A model generated the notes under the pieces. That model was not told the DNA's origin. It made no database searches and saw nothing but the letters and a program-made list of their open reading frames with translations. A stretch of 32,147 bases of DNA from UBA1563 sp041667115 (lineage in GTDB: Bacteria; Bacteroidota; Ignavibacteria; Ignavibacteriales; Ignavibacteriaceae). Position numbers and translations under genes: made by a program. This document shows positions 1 through 11,100 of the stretch, in pieces (within the stretch, counting starts at the first letter, position 1; each line of letters begins with the position of its first letter). The DNA lies in NCBI GenBank assembly GCA_041667115.1, contig JBAYFO010000041.1, forward strand, positions 1 to 32,147. Direction: 5' to 3'.

Positions 1-2657
1 ACTTCCATCCCATTTTTTCCACCGCCAAGATTAATATCCATTAAAAACAAATCATATTTTTTTTCAGTTGCTAATTGTATAGCTGTCTCCCCATCTTCAG
101 CAGTTTCAACCACACAAATATTTTTTAAAAATAATTTTACAATATTTCTATTTACAAAATCATCTTCAACACAAAGTACTAATGGCAATTCCTTCTGAAG
201 AATTGTTCCTTTCTCTTGAGGAATAATTTTTGGCTGTATGCCAATTATAAGTTCATCCTTTTTCGGAATAACCGTTACCCTTGGGAATTTAACGGTAAAA
301 ATTGAACCCACTCCTAGTTCGCTCTCAACTGTAATAACGCCATGCATTAATTCTACAGCTTTTTTTGAAATTGTTAAACCAAGACCTGCTCCTTCATAAC
401 TGCGATTCAATCCTTCACTTACTTGCCGGAATTCGTCCCAAATAAGATTAATTTTATTTTCGGGTATCCCAATACCCGTATCTTTTATTTTTATATACAT
501 CCAATCTTGTTCAGAATTAATCTCTGTTCCAATCTCTATACTGATTTTACCGGAATCTGTGAACTTTATTGCATTATCAATAAGACTATAAATAATCCTC
601 CCGAAAAGATGTTCATCCAGATGAGCCAATATGTTTTCGTCTTTGATAATAGTTTCCATCTGAAGATTCTTTTTTGTTGCATCGTTACTACACAAACTGA
701 TACTATTTTTTGCTAAGGGGACAACTGCAATATCTTTTGCGATCACTTCAATGCTGTTGGTTTCAGCCTCGGAGAGATCAAGAATAAAGTTTAACGTCTC
801 GCTCAGCCTCTTTCCAGATTGATAAATGCCCTCGGCCATTTCAGTTTGAACGGGTGAATCAAGTTGAGAGACTAGAACTTCAGAATAACCTAAGATTCCA
901 TTAAGCGGAGTTCTCAATTCATGACTCATGTTAGCAAGAAAGTTAGATTTTAGGCGGTTCATTTCTTCTGCTTTTTCTTTAGCAGTGATAAGTTCTTCAA
1001 TCATCTTTCTTTTTTCGGTGACGTCTTCTTTAACGGCAACAAAATGAGTTATTTCTTCATCTTTATTTACCAGAGGAGAAATTAGTGCTGACTCCCAATA
1101 TAATTCTCCATTCTTTTTTTTATTTCGAAATTCTCCTTTCCATTCTTTTCCACTTAGAATTGTCGCCCAAAGTTTTTTATAAAAATCTTGATCTTGATGC
1201 CCCGATTTTAAGACACGCGGATTTTGACCGATGGCTTCCTCTTTTGAATAACCTGTGACCTCACAAAATTTATTATTGACATATTCTATATCACCTTTCG
1301 GATTGGTGATAATTACCGCCGTCGGACTTTGTTCAACAGCCCGTGATAATTTTAGGAGTTCTTCTTCCGTATGTTTACGCTCAGTGATATCATGATTTAG
1401 TCCCACAATTCCAATTATCTCTCCTTGTACATTCCGTAATGGAACTTTTGAACCTAACAGCCACCTTAAATGTCCATTTTTGTCTAATAATTTGCCTTCG
1501 ATATCAATTATAGACTTTCCTGATTCTAGAACTAGTTGATCTTCCTCTTCAAAATTCCTTTCTTCTCTGTCCGGAAATAATTCTTCATCGGTTTTACCGA
1601 TAACTTCATCTTCAGAATTTTTTCCGGAAAGTGCAACTTCTTTTAGATTAGCTAGGATTTTTCTTCCATCACTCCCTTTTACATAGATCGCATCAGGAAT
1701 CAAATCAATAATTGTTCGTAACAAAGTACGTTCATTTGAAATTGCTTCTTCAGCCCGTTTACGTTCAGTAATATCACGCACTATTAGCTGGACGGCGTTT
1801 TTTCTGTTATACACAACAGGAATCGCTTTCACTTCAACTTCAACTTCTGATCCATCTAGTCTTATAAATCTTTCTTCTACGACAGGTATTGATTTATCCG
1901 ATTGCGTAACTTCCGTCATTCGGGTTGAAACAAATTTTTGGAATTTTGGATGCACAAATTCGAAGACAGATCTCCCTATTAATTCCTCAACATTTGATGC
2001 TCTCATTAAAGCAACACTTGAACGATTAGCAAATACGATTTTATCATCAACATAAATGGCGATTGCATCAGGAGACCCCTCCACAAGTCCACGGTATTTT
2101 TCCTCACTTTCCAGTAAAGCAGCTTCACTTTTTTTTCTAGCTTCATTTTCGGTTCTTAAATCTTCAAGAAGGTTTAATGTAGCTAACTGTGTTTTTTTGA
2201 GTTCGTGTGTCTGTTCTTCAACTAAGGCAGCAAGTCGTTCTTTTTCATTGTGTTTTATAAGATTCGCACTTTTAATTTTTACCATCGCTCTAATCTGAGC
2301 AGTCAGTTCACTTTCATCAATAGGTTTGGAGATAAACGCTTCCGCACCGGATTCCAGCGCCCTGATACGGTTTTCTCTATCCCCTTTAAGTGCAGTAATG
2401 AAAACTACAGGGATATCGATCAACCTGCTGTCTGTTTTCAGATTATGACAAACTTCGAACCCATCCATGCCGGGCATGATAACATCGAGAAGAATAACAT
2501 CCGGGTCTTCCGTTGCCGCAAGTTCAAGTCCCCTTTTTCCATCTATTGCCGTAACTGTAATAGACTCAGGAAATGCTTCATTTATCAATGCTTTCAAACT
2601 GATTAAGTTATCATTATTGTCATCGATAGCCAATATTTTAATTTTCCTATTTTCCAT
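1..2657 (-). CDS. Hybrid histidine kinase, receiver-PAS-PAS-PAS-HisKA-HATPase-receiver (3' end outside window)
   Basis: Cytoplasmic hybrid kinase read as 885 codons without a stop from ATG at 2657 to the left edge, so the C-terminus is missing. An N-terminal receiver (residues about 5-125) has the acidic pair D12-D13 and phospho-acceptor D58 in ILLDVIMPGMDG. A coiled linker leads to three PAS/PAC units (about 180-295, 300-420 and 425-545), two of which close with DITERK and the third with DVTEKRK. The HisKA box NMSHELRTPLNG carries H579, and a HATPase domain (about 685-790) shows DTGIGIP and GAGLGL. A second receiver starts near 820 (LCVEDD) and is cut after its MDINLGGG aspartate motif. No membrane segment is seen. 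The start overlaps the stop of the upstream hybrid kinase by 11 bp, so the two are probably co-translated and may act in one phosphorelay. The sensed signal is unknown. Confidence 0.9.
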   Translation of the reverse strand, partial: MENRKIKILAIDDNNDNLISLKALINEAFPESITVTAIDGKRGLELAATEDPDVILLDVIMPGMDGFEVCHNLKTDSRLIDIPVVFITALKGDRENRIRALESGAEAFISKPIDESELTAQIRAMVKIKSANLIKHNEKERLAALVEEQTHELKKTQLATLNLLEDLRTENEARKKSEAALLESEEKYRGLVEGSPDAIAIYVDDKIVFANRSSVALMRASNVEELIGRSVFEFVHPKFQKFVSTRMTEVTQSDKSIPVVEERFIRLDGSEVEVEVKAIPVVYNRKNAVQLIVRDITERKRAEEAISNERTLLRTIIDLIPDAIYVKGSDGRKILANLKEVALSGKNSEDEVIGKTDEELFPDREERNFEEEDQLVLESGKSIIDIEGKLLDKNGHLRWLLGSKVPLRNVQGEIIGIVGLNHDITERKHTEEELLKLSRAVEQSPTAVIITNPKGDIEYVNNKFCEVTGYSKEEAIGQNPRVLKSGHQDQDFYKKLWATILSGKEWKGEFRNKKKNGELYWESALISPLVNKDEEITHFVAVKEDVTEKRKMIEELITAKEKAEEMNRLKSNFLANMSHELRTPLNGILGYSEVLVSQLDSPVQTEMAEGIYQSGKRLSETLNFILDLSEAETNSIEVIAKDIAVVPLAKNSISLCSNDATKKNLQMETIIKDENILAHLDEHLFGRIIYSLIDNAIKFTDSGKISIEIGTEINSEQDWMYIKIKDTGIGIPENKINLIWDEFRQVSEGLNRSYEGAGLGLTISKKAVELMHGVITVESELGVGSIFTVKFPRVTVIPKKDELIIGIQPKIIPQEKGTILQKELPLVLCVEDDFVNRNIVKLFLKNICVVETAEDGETAIQLATEKKYDLFLMDINLGGGKNGME

Positions 2658-5622
2658 AGAGTGTCTCATTGAGGGTTTTGAAAAAAACGTTGTCGTCGAG
2701 AGGTTTTGCAATGTAAGCATCAAAACCGTATGCTAAAATCTTTTCACGATCATTTGTCATAGCATTTGCTGTGATTGCTATAACAGGAATATCCTTCTTC
2801 GCAGGAAGTTCCCTTATCATTTTGAATGCTTCGAGCCCATCCAATCCCGGCAGAGCAATATCCATGAGAATGAGATTGATGTCATGTTTTTTAACCATCT
2901 CAATACATTCATTTCCACAAGTTGCTTCTAACACGGTATAATTTCTGGATAGCATGGCTTTAATTGTAATCATATTATCAAGGTTGTCTTCAACAACTAG
3001 TACAACAGGGTCCCCTGTAATAATTTGTAATTCCTTCTCTGTTTTAACTTCTTCCAAGGCTTCTGGAAAAACCATGGATGATAAAGCATTCTTCAGTTCA
3101 TTACGATTAATATCCCCTTTTTGGATAAGGTGTAACGTATTATTTCCTCTTAAATATTGGAGGTCTTCTTTCGTTATATGTTTTGCAGTTAGAATGAGAA
3201 CCGGAATATGAGTTGTTTGTTCAGACTCTCGTAATGATTTTAATACTTGAAATCCATCAACACCGGGCATCATCAAATCTAAAACAATAGCATCCGGAAT
3301 GGTTGTTGAGAGGATGTTGAGAGCTTCTTCTCCCCCTTTAGCTATAATGATTTTGTACCCGCTTTCCTCAAGAAAGTCTTTAATTTGGATGATTGCCGGT
3401 TCACTATCCTCAACTAATAAAATGGTTTTAAGCAATGCCCCGGAATCAGGCTGTTTAGATGTTTGTACATTTTTATGCTTAACAAGGATGGGCGGTTCTT
3501 TATCAAAGATTCCCTTCTCTGTGAAGTGGAGCGATGGCAGGATGAGTTTAAATTCCGAACCTTCATCGGGAATACTCTTCACTGTGATTGTGCCACCAAG
3601 AAGACTCGCATATTTTTTTGCAATGGCTAATCCAAGTCCGGTTCCTCCAAAACGGCGGGAAGTGCTTCCATCAGCCTGGCGAAACTCATCAAAAATATGT
3701 GGAAGATGATTTTCAGCAATTCCGATGCCTGTGTCGGTTACCGTTATCTCAATCCCCTTTTCATTCCGTAGAGTTGCAATTTCAACTTTCCCATTTTCTG
3801 TAAATTTCACAGCATTTCCGATAAGATTTTGTAGAATGTGACGACATTTATCGGCATCGCTGAAGAAGACTAAATCGGGCTCACTATTAATCTGAAGCAG
3901 TTCAATATTTTTTTGTTTAGCCTGAGGATGGATCATACTGATAACTTCCGAAACAAGACTGTTGGCGTTGAACTTTGTAATTTCAATTTCTTCTCGCCCC
4001 GCCTCAATTCGGGAAATATCCAGAATATCATTGATGAGCGCGAGAAGATTTTTTCCGTTTCGTTCAATCACTTCAAGATAGCTGTATTCCTCTTCACCGA
4101 TCTTATTAGAAAGCCGACGATTAAGTACGCCTGAAAGAGCAATAACTGAATTTAGCGGCGTCCTAAGCTCATGACTCATCGTTGATAGAAAGTTAGTTTT
4201 AAGCCGACTGGCTTCATCCAACTGTTTCTTCTGCATCTCCAATTCTGTGTTTTGTTCTGTCAGTTCGCTTGCCTGGGCAGAAAGTTCAGTTTTTTGTACC
4301 TCTAATTCACGGTTTTGAGATTCAAGTTTTTCCGAAAATTCTTTAATTTTTCTGTACGCTAGTATGCCTCCGACGCGCGCATTGAGAGTCCCAAGAATAT
4401 TCATGATAAATTGAACTGACGTAACATCATATTTTTTGATGCTTGCTAGAGAGATCATAGCCGTAACGTCGTCACCATCAAGAACAGGAATCGTTATGAT
4501 CTCCCGTGGAATGAAAGCCCCACTTACCGTGTGAAAAATAAATTGAGTATCATCAGAAATATTTTTTATCTGCTGTACTTTGTGTGATGCAAGCGAAGAT
4601 CCGAATTCTCCTTCCAAATTATCAGCAGAAAAAGATTGTTTTGCGTTGCTCGCAAGTCCGATGGATTCGAAATGTTCAAATAATTTTTTGTCTTTACTTA
4701 ATAAATAAACTGCCGCCATTTGTGAACCGGTGTGCATGGCAAGTGCGTTCAGCATTGATTTAAAAAATTGTTGTGTGTCATATTCATTTAGCATTACCTG
4801 TGCTAGTTCTGCTCCCCTATTATCTAATTCAATTTTTGTTTGAATTGTCTCAGCCAATTCATTAAATGAGCTTGATAAAACACCAAATTCATTATGTAAG
4901 AGGTAAATGCTGCGGGCTTCCATATCATTATCCCGAAATCGATGGGTAACCCTATTTAACTCAGCCAAAGGCGTTTTAATATTTCGTATTATAACATAAC
5001 TAATGAGTAACGATAGGCTTAAAATGACAATTGCCAGGCTTATTAATCGCTTTTCGAGTGAGCTGTTCAATATCCCCGAAGCAGCGGTTAAGGCTTCAGC
5101 CTTATTCTTGGCATACGTATCAATTTTTTGAATTTTGATTAACAATTGTTCTCGCCGTTTACCTACATCACCCTCAACACTTACGCTCTCTTTCACTTTC
5201 TCATTTTCTCCGGCTAGAGCTAACTGAGTATTTACATCCCTTGCAGTTTTCCATTTCATGTATGCTTTGAAGGCTTCATCTAAATCATCGCGTGGCCCTA
5301 AATATCTTTCATTCAACACATCAAATTGCTTGAGTGCGTCTGCAGCAGATAATTCCATCGTTTGAATCGCGTTTTGTTTTTCCGTATAGTTTTTTGCCAG
5401 CATTAAGTCCCGTGTGGCTAAGCGCATACTAAGGATATCTATTCTGATTTGGTCAATTGCACGTCGAACCATCAACGGGTGGTCGTGAAGTGTATCCATC
5501 TGCAGATGGAGTTCGTTGGATTGTAAATATGTGACAATGCCGAAAATAAGAACAAAAAACATTATGGAGGCAAAACCAAATTTTAGTTGAGTACTGATTT
5601 TAAGGTGCTTTATTTTCATCAC
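2647..5622 (-). CDS. Membrane hybrid histidine kinase, MCP-like 4-helix-bundle sensor-HAMP-GAF-HisKA-HATPase-REC-REC
   Basis: Inner-membrane sensor kinase of 991 aa. TM1 is at about 15-32, an extracytoplasmic helical domain of the chemoreceptor four-helix-bundle type spans about 35-190, and TM2 is at about 192-212. HAMP (about 212-265) and GAF (about 285-420) follow. Residues 425-475 form a strongly heptad-like E/Q-rich coiled coil. The HisKA box TMSHELRTPLNS has H484. The HATPase domain shows N-box IGNAVKF, DTGIGIAE and GGTGLGLA. Two receivers follow, with phospho-acceptors D782 (VLDLMMPG) and D921 (LMDIALPG). The gene lies 120 bp downstream of the CheR gene and overlaps the next kinase by 11 bp. 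The MCP-like sensor and coiled coil make it a conceivable CheR substrate or partner; that is inference. The ligand is unknown. Confidence 0.92.
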   Translation of the reverse strand: MMKIKHLKISTQLKFGFASIMFFVLIFGIVTYLQSNELHLQMDTLHDHPLMVRRAIDQIRIDILSMRLATRDLMLAKNYTEKQNAIQTMELSAADALKQFDVLNERYLGPRDDLDEAFKAYMKWKTARDVNTQLALAGENEKVKESVSVEGDVGKRREQLLIKIQKIDTYAKNKAEALTAASGILNSSLEKRLISLAIVILSLSLLISYVIIRNIKTPLAELNRVTHRFRDNDMEARSIYLLHNEFGVLSSSFNELAETIQTKIELDNRGAELAQVMLNEYDTQQFFKSMLNALAMHTGSQMAAVYLLSKDKKLFEHFESIGLASNAKQSFSADNLEGEFGSSLASHKVQQIKNISDDTQFIFHTVSGAFIPREIITIPVLDGDDVTAMISLASIKKYDVTSVQFIMNILGTLNARVGGILAYRKIKEFSEKLESQNRELEVQKTELSAQASELTEQNTELEMQKKQLDEASRLKTNFLSTMSHELRTPLNSVIALSGVLNRRLSNKIGEEEYSYLEVIERNGKNLLALINDILDISRIEAGREEIEITKFNANSLVSEVISMIHPQAKQKNIELLQINSEPDLVFFSDADKCRHILQNLIGNAVKFTENGKVEIATLRNEKGIEITVTDTGIGIAENHLPHIFDEFRQADGSTSRRFGGTGLGLAIAKKYASLLGGTITVKSIPDEGSEFKLILPSLHFTEKGIFDKEPPILVKHKNVQTSKQPDSGALLKTILLVEDSEPAIIQIKDFLEESGYKIIIAKGGEEALNILSTTIPDAIVLDLMMPGVDGFQVLKSLRESEQTTHIPVLILTAKHITKEDLQYLRGNNTLHLIQKGDINRNELKNALSSMVFPEALEEVKTEKELQIITGDPVVLVVEDNLDNMITIKAMLSRNYTVLEATCGNECIEMVKKHDINLILMDIALPGLDGLEAFKMIRELPAKKDIPVIAITANAMTNDREKILAYGFDAYIAKPLDDNVFFKTLNETLYGK

Positions 5623-5742
5623 AGTTCTTATTGTTTTTTTTTGAGTGCCGTAATTTCTCGCTTGTGATGTTTATTTAAACTATTGTCACAAGAAAGACCA
5701 TTGTTTAGTAAAGGATATGAAGAATCTTTCTCCAATTAGTAT

Positions 5743-6588
5743 TTAGTTATACCTGTTATGTTTTACCAAATTTTGAAATATTGCTGACTTTGGGAATATT
5801 TCGTGGTAATTGAAATTCATTAAAATTTCTCTTTCCGCTTCACCGGTCATAAGATAACCTTCATTTGTCAAGCAATTACTAATTTTTCTTAAAATTATTT
5901 CCCGGTATACATTCTTGTAATAAAATAATAGATTGGCACCGACTACAAGATCAAAGCCACCAAAGATACTTGCTGGAGGCGCACTCAATTGCTCATTTAA
6001 TAAATCGAACTGAGAAAAATCAATATGATTTTTTAACTCCGGTTTTATGATATAACTTTCGCCCTTTTTAGTGAACCATCGATCTAGACGCTGCAATGTT
6101 ATTTTATTCAAATCAGAAGAAGAATATTGCCCCTTCCGTGCTTCATCCAATTTTGATTCCGATTGATCTGTAGCAAATATACGATACGTAAATTTTTCTT
6201 CATTACCTTTTAACAATTCCTCCAGTAAAATGGCAATGCTGTAAGCTTCCTGTCCGGCAGCACAGGCTGATGACCAGATTCTAATCTCTCTGTGTTTGTC
6301 GTTCTTTTTATTTTGAATCAAAGCTGGAAAAATGATCCGTTCTAATAATGCGAACGCAAGACCTTCACGAAAAAATTCACTATAATTGATCTGAAGTGAT
6401 TCTAATAAAAATTTTCCCTCTTTATCATTTTGTTCTAGGAGGATGGAGTATTCCTCCTCCGAACTACAGTGTGTTTCTGAAATCCTTTTCTGAATGGTTT
6501 TTGATAAGAAAGACTCATCATATTTTAAAACATCAATTTGAAAAGACCGCATAAGAAGTTCTGTTATATGTGACGTTAATATTTTCAC
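5743..6588 (-). CDS. cheR: CheR-type protein-glutamate O-methyltransferase
   Basis: A 281-aa protein, the usual CheR length. Family knowledge: CheR transfers a methyl group from S-adenosylmethionine to glutamates of chemoreceptors. The N-terminal helical CheR_N part (about 1-70) is followed by the signature INYSEFFREG. The SAM-binding segment reads IWSSACAAGQEAYSIAI, with a second acidic strand FATDQS and a late strand VVGANLLFYYKN. The start is GTG at 6588. Its GTGA overlaps the TGA stop of the upstream receiver-PAS gene, which supports both this start and translational coupling. No CheB methylesterase and no MCP signalling hairpin occurs in the visible cluster, so the substrate is unclear. 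The adjacent hybrid kinase with an MCP-like sensor is the nearest candidate. Confidence 0.9.
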   Translation of the reverse strand: MKILTSHITELLMRSFQIDVLKYDESFLSKTIQKRISETHCSSEEEYSILLEQNDKEGKFLLESLQINYSEFFREGLAFALLERIIFPALIQNKKNDKHREIRIWSSACAAGQEAYSIAILLEELLKGNEEKFTYRIFATDQSESKLDEARKGQYSSSDLNKITLQRLDRWFTKKGESYIIKPELKNHIDFSQFDLLNEQLSAPPASIFGGFDLVVGANLLFYYKNVYREIILRKISNCLTNEGYLMTGEAEREILMNFNYHEIFPKSAIFQNLVKHNRYN

Positions 6589-7511
6589 TCGACTATTTTA
6601 TATTTTTCTTGCTGTCCGGCTTTTTTGAGTAATCCATTCACTTCCTTTTTTAATTCTATCATCGAGAGCTCACGTCCGATAGTTAAGTTATGGAACCTCT
6701 GTAATTCATCCATTTTTTCTTTTAAGGCCATTTCTGCCTGTTTGCGTTCGGTAATATCTTCAACAGTTCCATCATAATATAAAATATTTCCTTCAGCATC
6801 CCGGATTGCCCTCGCACTTTCTCTGATATAGAGAATAGATAAGTCTTTGCGAATCCAAGCCGACTCCAAGCCTATGATCTCTCCATTTGTTTCGAGGAGT
6901 TCAATAAATTGATTTCGGTTATACGATGGTTCGAATCCCTCTTCTTGCAAATTCCTTTGAGCGAGTTCTTCAAAAGATTTGTAACCGAGCATTTCCACTA
7001 AAGTTGGATTAGCTAAAAGGACCCTCCCTTCAATGGTAGTTCGATAGAGCCCCAAACTAATATTTTCATAAAATGATCGAAAGCGTTCCTCACTTTCCTT
7101 AAGTTCGAGTTCAGCTTTCTCTTTCTCAATTTGAATTCCTTTTTTTTTGAGCGCTTCTTTGACAGCAAACGGAAGCCGGGTGATGTGCTCTTTAATAATA
7201 TAGTCCGAAGCGCCGGTTTTCATGCACTCTACCGCTATCTCTTCATTCATGGAGCCCGTTAAAAGGATGAACGGAATATTTGGACTTTTTTCCAATGTAA
7301 TTTTAAGAGCGCTCATCCCGTCAAATTTAGGTAAGTTAAAGTCAGAGATAACAATGTTTGGACAATACTCTTCTAATGCTCTCAGAAAATCAATTTCATT
7401 TTCAACAACCCGGGATTGAAAAAGAATTCCTCCTTTTGAGAGGTTACGCTGAGCAAGTTCAACATCTGCAAGAACATCCTCAACAAATAATATTTTTAAT
7501 TCCATTGTCAT
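6585..7511 (-). CDS. Response regulator with receiver and PAS domain
   Basis: A 308-aa cytoplasmic protein. The receiver (about 5-120) has the E11-D12 pair, phospho-acceptor D57 in VISDFNLPKFDG and a lysine in the IIKEH segment. One PAS/PAC module (about 140-265) ends with VEDITERKQAE. A short coiled tail (about 265-308) follows, with no kinase, cyclase, phosphodiesterase or DNA-binding output domain. It may act as a phosphorylated scaffold or sensor adaptor. Two in-frame ATGs lie at the 5' end, M1 (7511) and M3 (7505); M3 gives the more usual family start MELKILFVED. The 3' end overlaps the GTG start of cheR by 4 bp, so receiver-PAS and CheR are likely made together. Partners are inferred from neighbourhood only. 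Confidence 0.87.
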   Translation of the reverse strand: MTMELKILFVEDVLADVELAQRNLSKGGILFQSRVVENEIDFLRALEEYCPNIVISDFNLPKFDGMSALKITLEKSPNIPFILLTGSMNEEIAVECMKTGASDYIIKEHITRLPFAVKEALKKKGIQIEKEKAELELKESEERFRSFYENISLGLYRTTIEGRVLLANPTLVEMLGYKSFEELAQRNLQEEGFEPSYNRNQFIELLETNGEIIGLESAWIRKDLSILYIRESARAIRDAEGNILYYDGTVEDITERKQAEMALKEKMDELQRFHNLTIGRELSMIELKKEVNGLLKKAGQQEKYKIVE

Positions 7512-7627
7512 TTAATACTTTATTCGTTTTTATATTAATAATTTCTTAGGAGCCTCGTTCGATGCCATAGTTATTCTATAACGATAAGACACTAGGAATA
7601 ATCACTCTTACAAATTTCTTTCCAGCA

Positions 7628-8071
7628 TCATGCTAACGGTAACTGATTAATCAATAACCAATACATCCCAATTTGTTTAACTGACTCAACGAACTGATCA
7701 AAATCAACCGGCTTTTGGATATAGCTATTAACCCCAAGTTTATAACTTTCAATCATATCTTTTTCCTGATTAGAAGAAGTTAAAACGATAATCGGAATAA
7801 TCTTTTTCTCCTCATCACTCTTAAGAATTTTTAATACTTCTAATCCATCCACTTTTGGTAATTTGAGATCAAGAAGAATAACCTTTGGCGGATTATTGGG
7901 TTTTCGATTCTCATGTTTATTCCTGCAATAAATAAAATCAAGTGCTTCTTCACCATCATTAACCACAAAAATATTGTTTGCAATTCTGTTTTTCTTCAAA
8001 GCCCGCAAAGCCAACTCGACATCATTTAAATTGTCCTCCACGAGTAAAATATCTACAGGTAGTGATTCCAT
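7628..8071 (-). CDS. Stand-alone response regulator receiver (Rcp1-like)
   Basis: A 147-aa single-domain receiver with no output domain. Visible motifs are the acidic pair E12-D13 (ILLVEDNLNDVELA), phospho-acceptor D68 (ILLDLKLPKVDG), the conserved Thr/Ser in VLTSSNQEKD and the lysine in IQKPVDF. The NDVELALRAL motif and the long loop before the phospho-acceptor match the Rcp1-like receivers that usually partner phytochrome-like or PAS kinases. It sits 91 bp downstream of a large PAS kinase whose HisKA (SVSHDLRAPLRG) is of the type commonly paired with such receivers. That kinase is therefore the likely phosphodonor, which is inference. ATG at 8071 begins just before the VDILLVED strand, so the start fits. 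Confidence 0.92.
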   Translation of the reverse strand: MESLPVDILLVEDNLNDVELALRALKKNRIANNIFVVNDGEEALDFIYCRNKHENRKPNNPPKVILLDLKLPKVDGLEVLKILKSDEEKKIIPIIVLTSSNQEKDMIESYKLGVNSYIQKPVDFDQFVESVKQIGMYWLLINQLPLA

Positions 8072-8162
8072 ATTGATTCCCTTTTTTGATGCACAATTGA
8101 TACAAAAGATAATTGAAAGAATACTCCCCTTCTATTATCGAAAATAATTACAGTAATTTAAA

Positions 8163-11100
8163 CTAAACAGTAAAATAAAAAGTAGTTCCAACATTAATTT
8201 CAGATTCTGCCCAGATAGTTCCACCATGTTTCGTAACAATTCGTTTTGCAATTGCTAGACCAACTCCTGTTCCTTGAAACTCATCTTCTCTATGCAAGCG
8301 ATGAAACACACCAAATAATTTATTGTAATACTTCATATCAAAACCAATACCGTTATCGCAAACACAATATACAATTTTCCCGTTTTCCATTTTATTGGTT
8401 ACTTCAATAATCGACTTTTCTTTCTTGGATGAAAATTTTACTGCGTTCGATAGTATGTTTGTCCAAAGCTGCCTTATCATCGAAGGATCCCCTTTTGAAT
8501 AAGGCAAGTTAGAGATTGAAAACGATATTTTTTCTCTTTCATGTTTGGAAGTGATTTCAAGGAATACTGAATTAGCGAGATTGCTCATATCAATTTCAGC
8601 TTTCACAAGATCACGGCTTCCAATCCTTGAGAAGGCAAGAAGGTCATCAATGAGATGTCCCATCTTTTGTGTGTTTTTCCGAATTACATTTATTATCCTA
8701 TTCCCTTCCTCACCCAACTTGTCGGTATAATCCTCAAATAAAATATTTGAAAACCCATCAATGCCTCTAAGAGGAGCTCGCAGATCGTGAGAAACGGAAT
8801 AAGAGAAGGACTCCAATTCTTTATTAGTAGTTTCCAACTGAGAAGTTCGTTCACGCACTCGTTCTTCGAGTGTAGTGTTCAATATTTGTATTTCCTCTAA
8901 TGCTTTTACACTCTCGGTTACGTCTCTGGTAATCGCTATCATAGCTGTGAGATTACTATTTGCATCCAATAATGGAGCCCCGCTTACTTCTCCATAGAAT
9001 ACAGTTCCGTCATGCTTTAGTAATTTATATCGGTAAACGTTAGGGATATTATTTTGAAACAATTCTCTCATATTATTAGCCGCCTTAGGTCGATCTTCAT
9101 CTGCAATCCAGTTAAGAGCGTCACTTCCAATTACTGAAGAATCATCTGCAATTGCAAATATTTCTTTTATTTTGGGAGAGAAATAAGTGATCTTACCATC
9201 CTGACCAATAATAGTAATTCCATCCGGTGAGGCCTGAACAAGTTTGCGGTATTTTTCTTCGCTCTCTTTTATCGCCAATTCCGCTTTTTTTTGTATCGTA
9301 ATATCTCTTGCAACACCTTGAATGCCCACACATTTGCCGTTCTGAAGATATGGAACGGAGCTAATGTCAACAATAAATTCACTTCCGTCTTTACCAATAA
9401 CTTTGTATTCAGCAGATTGATCAATGCCACCTTCCTCAAAGATTTTTTTTAATCGGCTTTTGTGGAGAGTTTCGTACTCCTTTGGAATAATATCCCAAAT
9501 GTTCATTGCTAAAAATTCTTGTTCATTATACCCGAGTGTTTCATACATAGCTCTGTTAGCTGAAATAAAGTTCCCATTTAAATCAAAAATAAATATTCCA
9601 TCCGGACTTTGAGATACTAATGTGCGGTATTTCTCCTCGCTTTCACATATCGCTTTTTCCGCTTTTTTGATTTCCGTCATATCTATTACAGTTGAAACCA
9701 TCGTGTTTTGTTCAAACAACGGAATATTCACTGCATTGATTATATGTACTGACCCATCTTTATGAGTGATGACACAATCTTCCCAGTGCATACGGGAAGG
9801 ATCACCGGATTGAATATCCGTCACTATCCTTGCCACTAATCCATCGCGGTATATTTTATCTGGATATACTTTTTCAAAAAAAGTTGATATATCCTCCAAT
9901 TCTTCTTTCGGCCAGCCATAGATTTCTTCAAATTTTTTATTCAGATATAAAGCTCTTCCATGATCGATGGTATTTAATGCCACTCCGATCGGAAGGTTAT
10001 CAAGAACTGTTTGAATAAACGTATTCGTCCTCTTTAGTTCATCTTCAGCTACCTTGCGTTCGGTGATATCAATAACGAGTGAGATAAAATAGAGCGGCTT
10101 TGCTTCAGCATCTCTTAAAAGTGATGAGGAGACTTCCGCCAACATAACATCACTATTTTTTTTCAGATATCGTTTCTCGAATTGAATTGTGTCTACTCTT
10201 TCTTCAACTGCTTTTACAACAAAGTCTCTACTACGAGAAAGATCATCGGGATGTGTGATTTCATTGAAAGTGAGGTTGAGAAGTTCGCTTTCAGAATACC
10301 CAAGCATCCGGCAAAAAGACTTATTGACTTGCAATAATTTCCCATCCGTAGCAGTTAGCGTCATACCGGCGGCGGCATTCTCAAAAGCGCTGTGAAAACG
10401 ATTTTCACTTTCGAACAACTCTTTTTCTTTATCAAAAAGTTCTTTGTAAATATTTCTTTGACGGGAAGAATAAATCCAAGCTAACCCTGCACCCGACAAG
10501 AGAATTAAAATTAAGACGAATATTCCAATAAAGATGGCTCTGAAGGTAAGTTCAGCATAAATTTCATTTTCATCAACTTTAACAACCATTAGCCAGGGCG
10601 TTCCCCTTATTGGTTGAACCACTGATAAGACATCAACTCCGCGGTAGTCTTTTCCTCTCCAAATACCATTATTGCGTAAAGCAGCCTGCACTGCTGGAAC
10701 TTCTATATGAGTTAGAGGAATCCGGAATTGCAATGCACTATTCTTCCAGTACCACAACTTGTTGAGGTAAAGAATGCTGTCGCCGTCTTTGCGTAGTAAT
10801 AACGTCTCGGCTGTTTTTCTTTCTGTAGGCCATTTTTGCAGTAATGGGAATAAATAATCATTCGGGTCAATTCGAAAGAGCATGGCCGCTATTGAGATAT
10901 TTTTATTATTAATAATCGGGACAACTATATCATAGTGTATTTTTTTGTGAATGGGACAGTAATATAAATCTATAAATGTTATCTCTTGTTTTTTAATTAC
11001 TTCCTTGATTGTAGGAGATATGATTGATTCCACGCTATGCTCTTTAGGAGTGAGAGAGAGCAGATAGTCTCCATCAGGTGATAGGAGGAAAATATTTTCA

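Noticed and set aside
2647..5622. A methyl-accepting chemotaxis protein, suggested by its N-terminus.
   Set aside because: The four-helix-bundle sensor and HAMP are present, but the conserved MCP signalling hairpin is absent and a kinase core with two receivers follows.
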